A stretch of 64,000 bases of DNA from Noviluteimonas lactosilytica (GCF_020866925.1 NZ_JAJGAK010000004.1:96081-160080), one strand, 5' to 3'; positions 33,616 through 47,946 are shown, counted from the first letter of the stretch. The notes: generated by a model not told the origin, from the letters alone. Numbers and translations are program-made.

Positions 33616-34515
33616 ATGGAACTGGCCACCCCCCACATGGACAGCCGCCGTCGCACGCGCGCGATCCTGTTGATGCTCACCGCTGTCGCGTTGTTCGCGG
33701 TGATGGATACGTTGCTCAAGATGCTGTCGGGCCACTATCCACCGATGCAGGTGGCGACGCTGCGCGGCCTGAGTTCGCTGCCGCTCGTGCTCACGTGGGC
33801 GATCGCGACCGCGGGCGTGATGCCGCTGTTGCGCGTGCGCTGGTCGCTGCACTTGCTGCGCGGCGTGCTCGGCATCGCGATGATGGCGAGCTTCATCTAC
33901 GCGCTGAAATCGCTGCCGCTGTCGACGACGTATTCGATCTTCTTCGTCGCGCCGCTGATGATCACCGCGCTGTCGGTGCCGTTCCTCGGCGAGAAAGTCG
34001 GGCCGCGACGCTGGACCGCGATCGGCATCGGCCTGGTCGGCGTGCTCGTCGTGTTGCGCCCGACCGGCGAAGGCGTGCTGAGCATGGCGGGCCTGATGGT
34101 GCTGGTCGCCGCCTTGGCCTACGCGATCTCCGCGATCACCGTGCGCCTCCTGGCGAAGACCGATTCGGTGCAGGCGATGATGGTGTGGCTGCTCGCATTG
34201 ATGGCGATCGGCGCGGGCGCGCTCTCGGCGCACGAGTGGGTGCCCGTGCAACGCGAACACTGGTGGCTGATCGCCGCCCTCGGCGTCGCCGGCGCGCTCG
34301 GCCAGTACGCGATCACGCTCGCCTTCAAGATCGGCGAAGCGTCGTTGATCGCGCCGCTCGAATACACCGCGCTCGTCTGGGGCGTGTGCCTAGACCTCGC
34401 GATCTGGGGCGTGCTGCCGGACAACGTCACGTGGATCGGCGCGGCGATCATCGTCGCGAGCGGGCTGTATCTGTTGAAGCGCGAGAAGGTGCACGCGGAG
34501 GCGGAGCATCCGTAA
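33616..34515 (+). CDS. EamA/DMT-family transporter
   Basis: 299 residues from the ATG at 33616; 33580 and 33637 are other in-frame starts. About ten hydrophobic helices in two EamA repeats: ILLMLTAVALFAVMDTLLKML opens the first, and LMVLVAALAYAISAITVRLLAK the second. SLPLSTTYSIFFVAPLMITALSVPFLGEKVGPRRWTAIGIGLVGVLVVL is the repeat-end pattern of the family. It exports or exchanges small metabolites; the substrate is unknown. The downstream intergenic region is a purine-armed repeat element. Confidence 0.88.
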   Translation: MELATPHMDSRRRTRAILLMLTAVALFAVMDTLLKMLSGHYPPMQVATLRGLSSLPLVLTWAIATAGVMPLLRVRWSLHLLRGVLGIAMMASFIYALKSLPLSTTYSIFFVAPLMITALSVPFLGEKVGPRRWTAIGIGLVGVLVVLRPTGEGVLSMAGLMVLVAALAYAISAITVRLLAKTDSVQAMMVWLLALMAIGAGALSAHEWVPVQREHWWLIAALGVAGALGQYAITLAFKIGEASLIAPLEYTALVWGVCLDLAIWGVLPDNVTWIGAAIIVASGLYLLKREKVHAEAEHP

Positions 34516-34520
34516 CGCAA

Positions 34521-34646
34521 CAGCGGGAAGCGGGAAACGGGAAACTCGGGAAACGGGAGGTTGGGTTCCACTTCGGCTGGTGGTACCCCAAGCCGAAGCG
34601 AATCCCTCTCTCCCGTTTCCCGCTCTTTGTTTCCCGTTTCCCCGCT
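34521..34646. repeat. Purine-armed intergenic inverted element, copy A
   Basis: The left arm repeats GGGAAGCGGGAAACGGGAAAC-like units; the right arm is the complement (TCCCGTTTCCCGC, GTTTCCCGTTTCCCC). An inner stem pairs CTTCGGC near 34571 with GCCGAAG near 34592. The same architecture recurs at 50277-50421. It lies between convergent genes and would fold into a long hairpin in either direction. Confidence 0.85.
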
Positions 34647-34650
34647 TCAG

Positions 34651-35295
34651 TTAAAAGCGCGCCCCCACGCCAACACCCACCACCCACGGATCCACCTGCA
34701 ACTCACCCGCCGGCACGCCGCCGACCTCCGCTTCGGTATCGCCCTTCAAATAACGCGCATCGGCGCGCGCGAACCAGCGATCGGTGATGTTGAAGTCGGC
34801 GCCGACCGTGGCGATCGGACCCTTCGGCGTATCGAGGCCGACGTGGTTGTCGCCCGCGACCGTCGGATCGAAGTGCTCCTGGTCGATGTTCGACTCGTAG
34901 TAACCCAGGCCCACGAAGGGGCGGATCGGCTGCGAGGCCTGGCCGAAGTGGTACTGGCCGCTCACCGCGACGGGCTGCTGCTTGAACTTGCCGCGCGCGC
35001 CGTTGGCGAGATTGACGTCGGACTCGAACTTGTCGGCGGCGCCCCACAGTTCGACCGCCCAATGCTCGTCGAAATGCCACGCGCCGCTCAGCGTCGGCGC
35101 GCCGCTGCCATCGAGGTCGGCGTCCTGGCCCGCGAGGCTGCCCGCGTTCGACTTCGGCACCATGTGCGCGTAACCGCCGACGAAGCTGAAGCGCTTCGGC
35201 GTGGTCGATGCATCAGTGTTGGCATCCTGCGCGAACGCAATCGGCGTGGCGGCGATCGCGGCAAGGATGGCGAGGGCTCGGAAAGACTTGCGCAT
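34651..35295 (-). CDS. OmpW-family outer-membrane protein
   Basis: 214 residues. Signal peptide with cleavage at IAFA-Q. The body is an eight-strand OmpW-type barrel: FSFVGGYAHMVPKSNAG, LSGAWHFDEHWAVELWGA, VSGQYHFGQASQPIRPFVGLGYYES, ATVGADFNITDRWFARADARYLKGD, ending VGVGVGARF with the C-terminal Phe needed for barrel insertion. It forms a small hydrophobic channel in the outer membrane. GAGGAG precedes the ATG. The physiological substrate is unknown. Confidence 0.92.
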   Translation of the reverse strand: MRKSFRALAILAAIAATPIAFAQDANTDASTTPKRFSFVGGYAHMVPKSNAGSLAGQDADLDGSGAPTLSGAWHFDEHWAVELWGAADKFESDVNLANGARGKFKQQPVAVSGQYHFGQASQPIRPFVGLGYYESNIDQEHFDPTVAGDNHVGLDTPKGPIATVGADFNITDRWFARADARYLKGDTEAEVGGVPAGELQVDPWVVGVGVGARF

Positions 35296-35456
35296 GTTGC
35301 ATCTCCTCGTTGTGGTTGTGTGCCCCGGGGAGAAGGGGCGGCGCCATCGTGTGAGGCGCCGGATGAACCACGACGGGTGCGGCGTGCGCGCGCCGCGATT
35401 TCAATGGCGGTTTTTCACCGCGAGACGATCTGGATGACGCAGTCGTTCAGCAACGT

Positions 35457-35477
35457 GCGCCGCGCATCGCGCGGCGC
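35457..35477 (-). terminator. Perfect 9-bp hairpin
   Basis: GCGCCGCGC at 35457-35465 pairs with GCGCGGCGC at 35469-35477 around ATC. It starts 11 bases after the minus-strand gene ending at 35488. No T-run. Confidence 0.5.
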
Positions 35478-35487
35478 GACACAGGAT

Positions 35488-35763
35488 TCACGCTTCGTCG
35501 GGCATCGGCGGGATGCCCTTGACGACGACGACATCGAAGACTTGCAACTTTTCGACCTTCGCCGCCTTCGACTGCATGATCGCGATCTCGGGCTTCACCG
35601 AACCTTCGACCATGTTGAAGACGTAGGCCGCTTCTTCGCGGCACGCCGTCTCATCGTGCTGCACGTCGACCGACGGGTTCGACACGTTGGCACCGACACC
35701 GCCGACGACCACCAGGCTGAGCGCCATCGCGCCGCGCCACAGGACATGTTGTACGGAATACAT
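35488..35763 (-). CDS. Small secreted or membrane-anchored hypothetical protein
   Basis: 91 residues from the ATG at 35763. This start gives a hydrophobic N-terminus (VLWRGAMALSLVVVGGVGANVS), either a signal peptide or an anchor. The rest is charged (VDVQHDETACREEAAYVFNMVEGSVKPEIAIMQSKAAKVEKLQVFDVVVVKGIPPMPDEA), with a lone Cys. No family is recognised. It is divergent from the DUF2884 gene. A frame extension to 35919 exists but lacks coding character and would nearly reach the divergent gene. Confidence 0.6.
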   Translation of the reverse strand: MYSVQHVLWRGAMALSLVVVGGVGANVSNPSVDVQHDETACREEAAYVFNMVEGSVKPEIAIMQSKAAKVEKLQVFDVVVVKGIPPMPDEA

Positions 35764-35933
35764 GACGGGACCTCGCACCGTGGCTGGGGGCGGCCACGTA
35801 ATGGAAGATGCGCTCTCCCTGCAAAGGGTTGCAGTCCTATGCGACACCATGACGTCAGTCATGCCCGCTACCGGCACGTGCCCTTTCGGCACGCGGGTTG
35901 CATGATCCATTGCAAGCACGGAGGAACCGACGA

Positions 35934-36722
35934 ATGCGTGGCACGAAGCTTGCGTTTCACATCACGGTGGGGATGTCGTTGTTGCTGGCCTGCGGCGCCG
36001 CCGTCGCCAAGGACATCGAATGCGACGTCGACAGCGATTTCGACCTGACCATCAACGATAAGTCGGTGATCCTGACCCGCTCCCACGGCACCCAGGCGCC
36101 CAAGGCCATCGTCATGCGCGACGGCCGCCTGTTCGTCGACGACGAATGGGTGAAGCTCAGCGCCGCCGACAGCCGCCGCATCGCCGAATACGAGAAGCAG
36201 GCGCGCGCGACCATGCCGCTGGCCCAGCAGATCGGCCGCGACGCGGCGGACATCGCCTTCACCGCGCTCGGTGAAGTGGCCGCAGGGCTGAGTTCGAACC
36301 CGAAGGACACCCGCGCCGACCTCGACAAGGCGCGCGCGAAGATCGACCGCAACCTGCAGCACGCCATCTCCGCGAATCGTTTCAGCGGAAACGAACTCGG
36401 CAGCAGCATCGCCGGCGCGATCACCGAAGTCATCCCGCTCGTCATCGGCGACATCGTCGGCGGCGCGGTGAGCGCGGCGCTGAGCGGCGACCAGGCGCGC
36501 CTGGAACGCATGGACAACCTCGACAAGGAAATCGAGCGCCGCGTCGAACCGCGCGCGAAACAGCTGGAAAAGAGCGCCGAAGCGCTCTGCCGCAAGATGG
36601 AGGCGCTGGACGCCATCGACGATTCGCTGGAGTTCCGCATGCCCGACGGCAGCCGCCTCGACCTGCTGGACACCAAGGTGACGATCCGCGAAGACGGCGA
36701 AGGCGTCGTCATCCGCGACTAG
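35934..36722 (+). CDS. DUF2884 (YggN)-family periplasmic protein
   Basis: 262 residues from the ATG at 35934, which has GGAGG 9 bases upstream. A signal peptide ([19 protein letters not shown]) leads to a helical protein typical of DUF2884: [64 protein letters not shown], and a C-terminal coiled region ([32 protein letters not shown]). A glycine/alanine-rich stretch ([16 protein letters not shown]) sits mid-protein. Function unknown. A strong terminator follows. Confidence 0.85.
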   Translation: MRGTKLAFHITVGMSLLLACGAAVAKDIECDVDSDFDLTINDKSVILTRSHGTQAPKAIVMRDGRLFVDDEWVKLSAADSRRIAEYEKQARATMPLAQQIGRDAADIAFTALGEVAAGLSSNPKDTRADLDKARAKIDRNLQHAISANRFSGNELGSSIAGAITEVIPLVIGDIVGGAVSAALSGDQARLERMDNLDKEIERRVEPRAKQLEKSAEALCRKMEALDAIDDSLEFRMPDGSRLDLLDTKVTIREDGEGVVIRD

Positions 36723-36779
36723 CGCAGAAGCGCCGCACCGCCATGTAGCGCCGGCCCAGAGCACCGGCGCTTCCCCCAC

Positions 36780-36810
36780 GCCCGCGACTCCCCCCGCGGG
36801 CTTTTTTTTT
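36780..36810 (+). terminator. Intrinsic terminator with T9
   Basis: GCCCGCG at 36780-36786 pairs with CGCGGGC at 36795-36801 over an 8-base loop, followed by nine T residues. Confidence 0.95.
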
Positions 36811-36888
36811 CGCATCCAGCGCACCGTGGTTGGCGCACCGTCGCGCGACGGCCACAATAGACGGCCAACCTCCCACGGAAGTCGTCCC

Positions 36889-38325
36889 ATGGCCGCACCC
36901 CAGGAAGCGAAAGTCCCCGACATCGGCGGATACGACGATGTGCCGGTGATCGAATTGCTGGTGAAGGTCGGCGACACCGTGAAGGCGGACCAGGGCCTGG
37001 TCACGCTCGAGTCGGACAAGGCGACGATGGAAGTGCCCGCGCCGTTCGCAGGCGTCGTGCGCGAGTTGAAGGTGAAGGTCGGCGACAAGTTGTCGGAAGG
37101 CAGCGTCGTTGCGTTGATCGAAGCCGAAGGCGATGCGGGCGGCGATGCGAAGCCGACCGATGCGAAGCCTGCGCCTGCCGCGGCACCCGCGACTGCGCCC
37201 ACGCCGCCGCCGACGAAGCCGACCGCCGAAACCGGCGAGAAGGTCGAACCCGTCGCCGCATCGAAGCAGCCCGACAACATCGCGCAGCAGAGCATCGCCG
37301 CGTCGTCTGCGCGGGCGCTCGACGACAAGCCCGGCGTCGATGCCGAAGCGTTGCCGCCGCGTTCGCCGCCGGTTGCGTTCGATGCCGAAGGCCTGATGCC
37401 CGGCAAGGTGCCTTACGCGAGTCCCGCGGTGCGGTTGTTCGCGCGCGAACTCGGCGTGGACCTGGCGCAGGTGCAGGGCGGCGGTCCGAAGGGCCGCATC
37501 GAAAAGCAGGACGTGCAGAAGTTCGTGAAGAGCGCACTCGCCGGCGGCGTACCTGCCGCAGGCGCACCCGCCGGTGCGGGCGGTGGTTTCAACGTGTTGC
37601 CGTGGCCGCACGTCGACTTCTCCAAGTTCGGCGAAGTCGAAACCAAGCCGCTCACGCGCATCCAGAAGATCGCGGGCGCGAACCTGTCGCGCAACTGGGT
37701 GATGATCCCGCACGTCACGCAACTCGACGACGCCGACATCACCGACCTCGAAGCGTTGCGCGTGCAGCTCAACAAGGAAAACGAGAAGGCGGGCCTGAAG
37801 CTCACCATGCTCGCCTTCATCATGAAGGCCTCGGTCGCCGCGTTGCAGAAATACCCGACCTTCAATGCATCGCTCGACGCGAGCGGCGAGAACCTGACGC
37901 TAAAGAAGTACTTCCACATCGGCTTCGCCGCCGATACGCCGAATGGCCTCGTCGTTCCGGTCGTGCGCGACGTCGACAAGAAGGGCGTGTTCCAGGTCGC
38001 GAAGGAAACCGCGGAACTCGCGGCGAAGGCGCGCGAAGGCAAGCTCACGCCGGCCGAGATGAGCGGCGGCTGCTTCTCGATCAGTTCGCTCGGCGGCATC
38101 GGCGGCACGGCGTTCACGCCGATCGTCAACGCGCCGGAAGTCGCGATCCTCGGCGTGTCGAAGTCGTCGATGAAGCCGGTGTGGAACGGCGAAAAGTTCA
38201 AGCCGCGCCTCGTGCTGCCGCTTTCGCTGAGCTACGACCACCGCGTGATCGACGGCGCCGCCGCCGCGCGCTTCACCGCGTACCTTGCGCAACTGCTCGG
38301 CGACATGCGCCGGGCGATGCTGTGA
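36889..38325 (+). CDS. aceF: Pyruvate dehydrogenase E2 (dihydrolipoamide acetyltransferase)
   Basis: 478 residues. One lipoyl domain (residues 1-85) with lipoyl-Lys in [11 protein letters not shown], an Ala/Pro/Thr-rich swinging linker, a peripheral subunit-binding domain ([38 protein letters not shown]) and a catalytic domain ending in [17 protein letters not shown] with the active-site His. It transfers acetyl groups to CoA in the pyruvate dehydrogenase complex. E. coli AceF has three lipoyl domains; here there is one, and the E3 subunit carries another. The E1 gene aceE is not in this window. GGAAG precedes the start. Confidence 0.96.
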   Translation: MAAPQEAKVPDIGGYDDVPVIELLVKVGDTVKADQGLVTLESDKATMEVPAPFAGVVRELKVKVGDKLSEGSVVALIEAEGDAGGDAKPTDAKPAPAAAPATAPTPPPTKPTAETGEKVEPVAASKQPDNIAQQSIAASSARALDDKPGVDAEALPPRSPPVAFDAEGLMPGKVPYASPAVRLFARELGVDLAQVQGGGPKGRIEKQDVQKFVKSALAGGVPAAGAPAGAGGGFNVLPWPHVDFSKFGEVETKPLTRIQKIAGANLSRNWVMIPHVTQLDDADITDLEALRVQLNKENEKAGLKLTMLAFIMKASVAALQKYPTFNASLDASGENLTLKKYFHIGFAADTPNGLVVPVVRDVDKKGVFQVAKETAELAAKAREGKLTPAEMSGGCFSISSLGGIGGTAFTPIVNAPEVAILGVSKSSMKPVWNGEKFKPRLVLPLSLSYDHRVIDGAAAARFTAYLAQLLGDMRRAML

Positions 38326-39188
38326 ACGAGGCGGTCGCGACGCCGGGCGGCCTGCGCAAGCGGAACGCGTTGCTGGCAGCCATCGGCGCCTGGTTCGTTG
38401 CGCCCGTGGCGTTCGCCTACGTGCAGCGCATCGGCTGGGGCATCGCGTTCGCGCTGGCCCCACCCATGAGCATGATGATCGCCGGTCGTACGGGACTCGC
38501 CTTCGTGCCCGGCGCCTATCCGATCCTCTCGGTGTTGCCGATCCTGGTGGTGATCGCGGCGATCGTCGCGGCGGTCGTCTTCGCGCGCCGCGTGCCGGAA
38601 GGCGCCACCCCGCGTTGGTATAACCGCTGGTACCACTATCTCTGGATGGGTGCGCTGACTCTCGTGGTCACGGGTTACCTCGCCGCGAATCGCGGCGCCG
38701 TCTTCGGCGCCGAGCCGTACCGAATTCCGTCCACGAGCATGGAGCCCACGATCGCGTTCGGCGACTTCATCGTCGCGGATTACCGTGCGAACACGATGGC
38801 CGAGATCCACCGAGGCGACATCGTGATCTTCGTTCCGAAGGCGCATCCCGACCAACGCTGGCAGAAGCGCGTCGTCGGCCTGCCGGGCGAATCGATCGTC
38901 GCGCGCGACCATCGCGTTTCGATCGACGGCAAGGCGCTCGACGAGCCATGGCAGACGGTACGCGATGGCGTGTCTTATCCCGGCGATTTCGAGAGCGTCA
39001 CGCTCGGCCCCGACGAGTACTACCTGATGGGCGACAACCGCCCGAACTCCGAAGACAGTCGTTACACCGGGCCGGTCAAGCGCAATGCGCTGCTCGCCAA
39101 GGTGCGCACGATCTGGCTGCACTATTCGCCCGAACACGGCATTGATACATCGCGCATCGGCCTGAAGGTCGACGCGCCCGCACGCTGA
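38322..39188 (+). CDS. lepB: Signal peptidase I
   Basis: 288 residues starting with GTG at 38322, 4 bases inside aceF (overlap GTGA). Three N-terminal membrane helices ([57 protein letters not shown]) precede the periplasmic catalytic part: [13 protein letters not shown] with the Ser nucleophile, [12 protein letters not shown] with the general-base Lys, and [12 protein letters not shown]. It cleaves signal peptides at the inner membrane. Its place inside the E2-E3 operon is unusual, and a second lepB next to lepA elsewhere is likely but unseen. Confidence 0.9.
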   Translation: MNEAVATPGGLRKRNALLAAIGAWFVAPVAFAYVQRIGWGIAFALAPPMSMMIAGRTGLAFVPGAYPILSVLPILVVIAAIVAAVVFARRVPEGATPRWYNRWYHYLWMGALTLVVTGYLAANRGAVFGAEPYRIPSTSMEPTIAFGDFIVADYRANTMAEIHRGDIVIFVPKAHPDQRWQKRVVGLPGESIVARDHRVSIDGKALDEPWQTVRDGVSYPGDFESVTLGPDEYYLMGDNRPNSEDSRYTGPVKRNALLAKVRTIWLHYSPEHGIDTSRIGLKVDAPAR

Positions 39189-39197
39189 GGACGCCCC

Positions 39198-41051
39198 ATG
39201 GCACGCACCGAAGTGAAGGTTCCCGACATCGGCGGTTACGACGATGTCCCCGTCATCGAATTGCTCGTCGCGGTCGGCGAGGTGGTGAAGCAGGACCAGG
39301 GCCTGGTTACGCTCGAATCGGACAAGGCGACGATGGAGGTGCCGTCGCCGGTGGCCGGCAAGATCGTCGAGTTGAAGGTGAAGGTCGGCGACAAGTTGTC
39401 GGAAGGCAGCGTCGTTGCGATCGTGGAAGCCGAAGGCGCGGCGGAAGCGCCGGCGAAGGCGGAAGCGCCGAAGGCGGAAGCACCGAAGGAAGCCCCCAGG
39501 GCCGCGCCTGCTGCAACGCCCACGCCCGCAGCGGCGCCCGCACCTGCGGCCGCAACACACGAACACGCAACGCCTGTCACGCCATCGCTCGCAACCCCGT
39601 CGACCGGCCCCGCACCCGCCGCAGCGACCGGCCGCAAGGCCGACATCGAATGCGCGATCGTCGTGATCGGTTCGGGCCCCGGCGGTTACAACGCCGCGTT
39701 CCGCGCGGCGGACCTCGGCATGGACACGGTGATCGTCGAACGCTATTCGACGCTCGGCGGCGTGTGCCTCAACGTCGGCTGCATTCCGTCGAAGGCGCTG
39801 CTGCACGCGGCCGCGGTCGTCGACGAAGCCGCGCACGCGAAAACCTTCGGCATCACGTTCGGTGAGCCGAAAATCGAGCTCGATGCGCTGCGCGCGTACA
39901 AGGACAAGGTCGTCGGCCAGCTCACCAAGGGCCTGGCGACGATGGCGAAGCAGCGCAAGGCCCGCTTCGTGCAGGGCACGGCGAAGTTCGTGTCGCCCAA
40001 CGAACTGGAGATCGCGGGCGAGGGCGGCACGCAGTTGCTGCGCTTCGATTACTGCGTGATCGCCGCGGGCTCGCAGCCGGTGAAGTTGCCGAGCTTCGAC
40101 TGGAAGGACAAGCGCATCATGGATTCGACCGATGCGCTCGATCTCGTCGACATCCCGAAGACGCTGCTCGTCGTCGGCGGCGGCATCATCGGCATGGAAA
40201 TGGCGAATGTGTATCGCGCGCTCGGGAGCGAAGTCACCGTCGTCGAATTGCTCGACCAGCTGATGCCTGGCGCCGACGCCGATCTCGTGCGTCCGCTCGC
40301 GACGCGCCTGAAGAAGCAGGGCGTCAACGTGCATCTCAAGACGAAGGTCGTGTCGAGCGAAGCAAAGAAGGGCGGCATCGACGTCGGCTTCGAAGGCGCG
40401 AGCATCCCTGAGCGCAAGACCTACGATCGCGTGCTCGTCGCCGTCGGCCGCAGCGCGAACGGCGGCAAGCTCGATGCGCAGAAGGCCGGCGTCAACGTCA
40501 CCGAGCGCGGCTTCATTCCCGTCGACCGGCAGATGCGCACCAACGTGCCGCACATCTTCGCGATCGGCGACCTGATCGGGAATCCGATGCTCGCGCACAA
40601 GGCCGCGCACGAAGGACGCCTGGCCGCGGAAGTCGCCAGCGGCATGAAGCGCGAGTGGGTCGCGCGCGTGATTCCGTCGGTGGCGTACACCGATCCGGAA
40701 ATCGCGTGGGTCGGCGTCACCGAGAGCGAAGCGAAGGAAAAGGGCTTGCAGGTCGGCGTCGGCAAGTTCCCGTGGGCCGCGAGCGGTCGCGCGATCGGCA
40801 TCGATCGCACCGAAGGTTTCACCAAGCTCGTGTTCGACGAAGCGACGCACCGCGTGATCGGCGGCGGCATCGTCGGCGTGCACGCGGGCGATCTCATCAG
40901 CGAGATCGCGCTCGCGATCGAGATGGGCGCGGAGGCCGAAGACATCGGCGCGACGATCCATCCGCATCCGACGCTGAGCGAGTCGGTGGGCTTCGCCGCC
41001 GAAGTGTTCGAAGGCACGGCGACCGACATCTACGCGCCGAAGAAGAAGTAG
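39198..41051 (+). CDS. lpdA: Dihydrolipoyl dehydrogenase with N-terminal lipoyl domain (E3)
   Basis: 617 residues, about 140 more than plain E3, because an N-terminal lipoyl domain (residues 1-80, Lys in [11 protein letters not shown]) and an Ala/Pro linker are fused on. The oxidoreductase part has the FAD motif [18 protein letters not shown], the redox disulfide in [13 protein letters not shown], the NAD motif [12 protein letters not shown], and the C-terminal catalytic [11 protein letters not shown]. It reoxidises E2 lipoyl groups and makes NADH. The lipoyl domain closely resembles that of aceF, including a 51-base identical stretch. Confidence 0.96.
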   Translation: MARTEVKVPDIGGYDDVPVIELLVAVGEVVKQDQGLVTLESDKATMEVPSPVAGKIVELKVKVGDKLSEGSVVAIVEAEGAAEAPAKAEAPKAEAPKEAPRAAPAATPTPAAAPAPAAATHEHATPVTPSLATPSTGPAPAAATGRKADIECAIVVIGSGPGGYNAAFRAADLGMDTVIVERYSTLGGVCLNVGCIPSKALLHAAAVVDEAAHAKTFGITFGEPKIELDALRAYKDKVVGQLTKGLATMAKQRKARFVQGTAKFVSPNELEIAGEGGTQLLRFDYCVIAAGSQPVKLPSFDWKDKRIMDSTDALDLVDIPKTLLVVGGGIIGMEMANVYRALGSEVTVVELLDQLMPGADADLVRPLATRLKKQGVNVHLKTKVVSSEAKKGGIDVGFEGASIPERKTYDRVLVAVGRSANGGKLDAQKAGVNVTERGFIPVDRQMRTNVPHIFAIGDLIGNPMLAHKAAHEGRLAAEVASGMKREWVARVIPSVAYTDPEIAWVGVTESEAKEKGLQVGVGKFPWAASGRAIGIDRTEGFTKLVFDEATHRVIGGGIVGVHAGDLISEIALAIEMGAEAEDIGATIHPHPTLSESVGFAAEVFEGTATDIYAPKKK

Positions 41052-41066
41052 GCGCGCACAAAAGGC

Positions 41067-41097
41067 GAAGCCCCGACGCGCCAAACGCCGGGGCTTC
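41067..41097 (+). terminator. Terminator-like hairpin after lpdA
   Basis: GAAGCCCCG at 41067-41075 pairs with CGGGGCTTC at 41089-41097 across a 13-base loop. It starts 15 bases after the lpdA stop. The T-tract is weak (TGTG). Confidence 0.7.
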
Positions 41098-41237
41098 TGT
41101 GAGCCTGCCGCGAGGACCGACGAGGAAGTAGCGACAGCCTCGGGGGTTGTTGACCGGGGTTCCCCGAAAAGGTTCCAAACTTTTCGCGCCCTCCTCGTTC
41201 ACACCGCTAAATGCCTGATTTCCGGTGCTTCCGGCGG

Positions 41238-41266
41238 TTGCCCGGCCGCGGGACGCGTTCTATACT
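41238..41266 (+). promoter_or_regulatory. Sigma-70 promoter of the atp operon
   Basis: TTGCCC at 41238-41243, a 17-base spacer, then TATACT at 41261-41266. Both boxes and spacing are close to consensus. It lies 63 bases before atpI and is the only good promoter seen before the operon. Confidence 0.8.
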
Positions 41267-41329
41267 TTCGGGGCTTCGCGGAGCCCTTTTGGTTTCGCAG
41301 CCTCTGCCACTTCCCCCGGATCCTCGCGC

Positions 41330-41698
41330 GTGCTGAACACCGTCGCCGCGGGCCGGCGGCTGGCGCAGCGCACGGCCGCCCTCCAGGCAGTCGTGACGCT
41401 GGCGACAGCGCTGGCTTGCCTGCTGTCCGGCCGCGATGCCGCGCTCGGTGCGCTGGCAGGCGGTGGTGCGATGACGCTCGGTGGCCTCGTGGCCGCATGG
41501 AGCGCCTTCGGTGGGGGTGTCGCGGGCGCCGGGATGGCGCTGGGCCGGTTCCTGATCGGCCAGACGGCGAAGTGGGTGGTCGTGATCACCGGGATGTTCC
41601 TGGCGATCGGTGTGTTTCACCTGCCGGCCGTGGCGGTATTGGCCGGTGTGTTGCTAGCAGGCGTCGCGTTGTTGATCGCGACGAAACTTTGGGCATGA
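41330..41698 (+). CDS. atpI: ATP synthase protein I
   Basis: 122 residues from a GTG at 41330; a longer ATG start at 41225 would include the promoter and is rejected. Four hydrophobic segments (LQAVVTLATALACLLSG, ALGALAGGGAMTLGGLVAAWSAF, QTAKWVVVITGMFLAIGVF, VAVLAGVLLAGVALLIATKLW), as expected for AtpI, which helps assemble the c-ring. It is the first gene of atpIBEFHAGDC. Confidence 0.87.
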   Translation: MLNTVAAGRRLAQRTAALQAVVTLATALACLLSGRDAALGALAGGGAMTLGGLVAAWSAFGGGVAGAGMALGRFLIGQTAKWVVVITGMFLAIGVFHLPAVAVLAGVLLAGVALLIATKLWA

Positions 41699-42547
<849 letters not shown>

Positions 42548-42604
42548 GTTTTTTCGCGGTACGTACCAACTGTTTTCGTTTCACCTTTCCAACTAACTAG
42601 CTAA

Positions 42605-42892
<288 letters not shown>

Positions 42893-42985
42893 GCAGCGCT
42901 TTCGCGCGAGCCATGACGGCTCGCGCGTTGTTGGTACCGGCGTCGCGGCATCCGGCCGCGGCGCTTCAGATTCGCAGGGCATGAC

Positions 42986-43456
42986 ATGAATCCGAATATC
43001 ACCTTGCTTGGCCAGATGTTTTCGTTTGCGCTTCTGGTCTGGTTCACCGTGAAGTTCATCTGGCCGCCGCTGATCAAGGCGATCGAGGAACGTCAGCAGA
43101 AGATCGCTGAAGGCCTCGCCGCTGCCGATCGCAGCCAGAAGGACCTCGCGCAGGCACAGGACAAGGTCAACGACGCGCTCAAGGATGCGCGCTCGAAGGC
43201 CAACGAGATCATCGAGCAGGCCCACGCCCGCGCGAACCAGATCATCGACCAGGCCAAGAACGACGCCATCGCCGAAGCCAACCGCCAGAAGGCGCTGGCC
43301 GAAGCGGAAATCACCGCTGCCGCCAACCGTGCGAAGGAAGACCTGCGCAAGCAGGTGTCCATGCTCGCCGTCACCGGCGCGGAAAAGCTGCTGAAGCGCG
43401 AGATCGACGCCAACGCCCACAAGGCGCTGATCGACGACCTGGCCGCGCAGCTCTGA
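42986..43456 (+). CDS. atpF: ATP synthase Fo subunit b
   Basis: 156 residues, as in E. coli. A single N-terminal membrane helix ([22 protein letters not shown]) is followed by a long charged coiled coil ([36 protein letters not shown]...). It forms the peripheral stalk linking a to delta and F1. 93 bases separate it from atpE, a gap common in atp operons because of the high expression of subunit c. Confidence 0.96.
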   Translation: MNPNITLLGQMFSFALLVWFTVKFIWPPLIKAIEERQQKIAEGLAAADRSQKDLAQAQDKVNDALKDARSKANEIIEQAHARANQIIDQAKNDAIAEANRQKALAEAEITAAANRAKEDLRKQVSMLAVTGAEKLLKREIDANAHKALIDDLAAQL

Positions 43457-43466
43457 GGACGCATCG

Positions 43467-44003
43467 ATGAGCCAGGCCCTGACCCTTGCCCGCCCCTACG
43501 CCCGCGCCGCGTTTTCGATCGCGCGCGACGGCGGTGCGCTCGCCGGTTGGTCGAACGCGCTCGGCTTCGCCGCGCGCGTCGCGGCCGATCCGCAGGTCGC
43601 CGCGCTGCTCGGCAACCCGGCGCTGACGACGAACGACGCGGTGACGCTGCTGTCGCCGCCGGAATCGTCGATCGACGCCGAATCGTTCGCGCGTTTCGTC
43701 GGCCTGCTCGCCGACAACCGCCGCCTGCCGCTGCTGCCGGAAATCGCCGGCATGTTCGACGAGCTGCGCTTCGAAGCCGAACGCGTCGTCAAGGCACGCG
43801 TCACCTCCGCGACGCAGCTTCCGGCCGCCGAGCTCGACACCATCAAGGCCGCGCTGAAGAAGCGCTTCGGCCGCGAAGTGGAAGTCGAGACCGCGATCGA
43901 CGAAGCGCTGATCGGCGGTGCGGTGATCGACGCCGGCGACGTGGTCATCGACGGTTCGCTGCGCGGCAAGCTCGGTCGCCTCCAGGCCGCGCTGTCCAAC
44001 TAA
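43467..44003 (+). CDS. atpH: ATP synthase F1 subunit delta
   Basis: 178 residues. N-terminal TLARPYARAAFSIARDGGALAGWSNAL helices match the delta/OSCP domain. The C-terminal region has AERVVKARVTSATQLPAAELDTIKAALKKRFGREVEVETAIDEALIGGAVIDAGDVVIDGSLRGKL, which is the family signature block. It connects the b stalk with the alpha-beta hexamer. Ten bases follow atpF, with a GAGGA ribosome site. Confidence 0.95.
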   Translation: MSQALTLARPYARAAFSIARDGGALAGWSNALGFAARVAADPQVAALLGNPALTTNDAVTLLSPPESSIDAESFARFVGLLADNRRLPLLPEIAGMFDELRFEAERVVKARVTSATQLPAAELDTIKAALKKRFGREVEVETAIDEALIGGAVIDAGDVVIDGSLRGKLGRLQAALSN

Positions 44004-44051
44004 TCACTTTGTAATCGCCGGCGGCAACGTCGGCACATCGGGAAAACACAA

Positions 44052-45602
<1,551 letters not shown>

Positions 45603-45615
45603 TCGGAGAAGCACG

Positions 45616-46479
45616 ATGGCAGGCGGTCGCGAAATCAAAACCAAGATCAAGAGTGTGCAGAACACCCGCAAGGTGACGCGCGCGCTCGAGATGGTCTCGG
45701 CTTCCAAGATCCGCAAGGCGCAGGACCGCATGAAGGCCTCGCGCCCGTATGCGCGCGCGATGAAGCAGGTGATCGGACACCTGGCCCAGGCCAACTCCGA
45801 GTACCGCCATCCGTACCTGGTGCAGCGCGCGGACGTGAAGCGCGTCGGCTACATCATCGTCTCGTCGGACCGCGGCCTCGCCGGCGGCCTGAACAACAAC
45901 CTGTTCCGCAAGCTGCTCGGCGAGTTCCGCGAGTGGCAGAAGCAGGGCGTCGAGATCGACGTGGTCACGATCGGCCAGAAGGCGTCGGTGTTCTTCCGCC
46001 GCATCAAGGTCGGCATGCTCGCTTCGGTCACGCACCTGGGCGACATGCCGCACGTCGAGCAGCTGGTGGGCGTCATCAAGGTGATGCTCGACCACTACAC
46101 GAACGGTTCGGTCGACAAGGTGTTCCTGGCGTACAACGACTTCGTCAACACGATGACGCAGAAGGCGACGTTCGACCAGCTGCTGCCGTTGCCGGCGGCG
46201 GAAACGCAGGTCGCCAAGCACGACTGGGATTACCTGTACGAACCCGACGCGCAGGCGGTGCTGGAGCATGTGCTGACGCGTTACATCGAGTCGCTCGTGT
46301 ACCAGGCGGTGCTCGAGAACGTGGCCTCCGAACATGCCGCGCGCATGGTCGCGATGAAGGCCGCTTCCGACAACGCCACCAAGCTGATCGGCACGCTGAA
46401 CCTGGTCTACAACAAGGCCCGCCAGGCGGCGATCACGCAAGAAATCTCCGAAATCGTGGGCGGCGCCGCGGCGGTTTAA
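45616..46479 (+). CDS. atpG: ATP synthase F1 subunit gamma
   Basis: 287 residues. N-terminal coiled coil [36 protein letters not shown] and the C-terminal partner [50 protein letters not shown] form the rotor shaft inside the hexamer. [16 protein letters not shown] is the conserved globular part. 13 bases follow atpA. Confidence 0.97.
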   Translation: MAGGREIKTKIKSVQNTRKVTRALEMVSASKIRKAQDRMKASRPYARAMKQVIGHLAQANSEYRHPYLVQRADVKRVGYIIVSSDRGLAGGLNNNLFRKLLGEFREWQKQGVEIDVVTIGQKASVFFRRIKVGMLASVTHLGDMPHVEQLVGVIKVMLDHYTNGSVDKVFLAYNDFVNTMTQKATFDQLLPLPAAETQVAKHDWDYLYEPDAQAVLEHVLTRYIESLVYQAVLENVASEHAARMVAMKAASDNATKLIGTLNLVYNKARQAAITQEISEIVGGAAAV

Positions 46480-47934
<1,455 letters not shown>

Positions 47935-47946
47935 GGAGTTCCTGGC

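Noticed and set aside
34521-34646. Repeated GGGAAAC units considered as a CRISPR array
   Set aside because: Units are short, contiguous and without spacers, and the far end is their reverse complement. It is an inverted element, not a CRISPR array.
38232-41084. 950-residue antisense frame over lepB and lpdA
   Set aside because: The + strand products are unambiguous and the antisense sequence lacks any domain.
41225-41329. ATG at 41225 as the atpI start
   Set aside because: It lies upstream of the promoter at 41238-41266, so the ATG would not be transcribed from it; the GTG at 41330 starts a normal AtpI.
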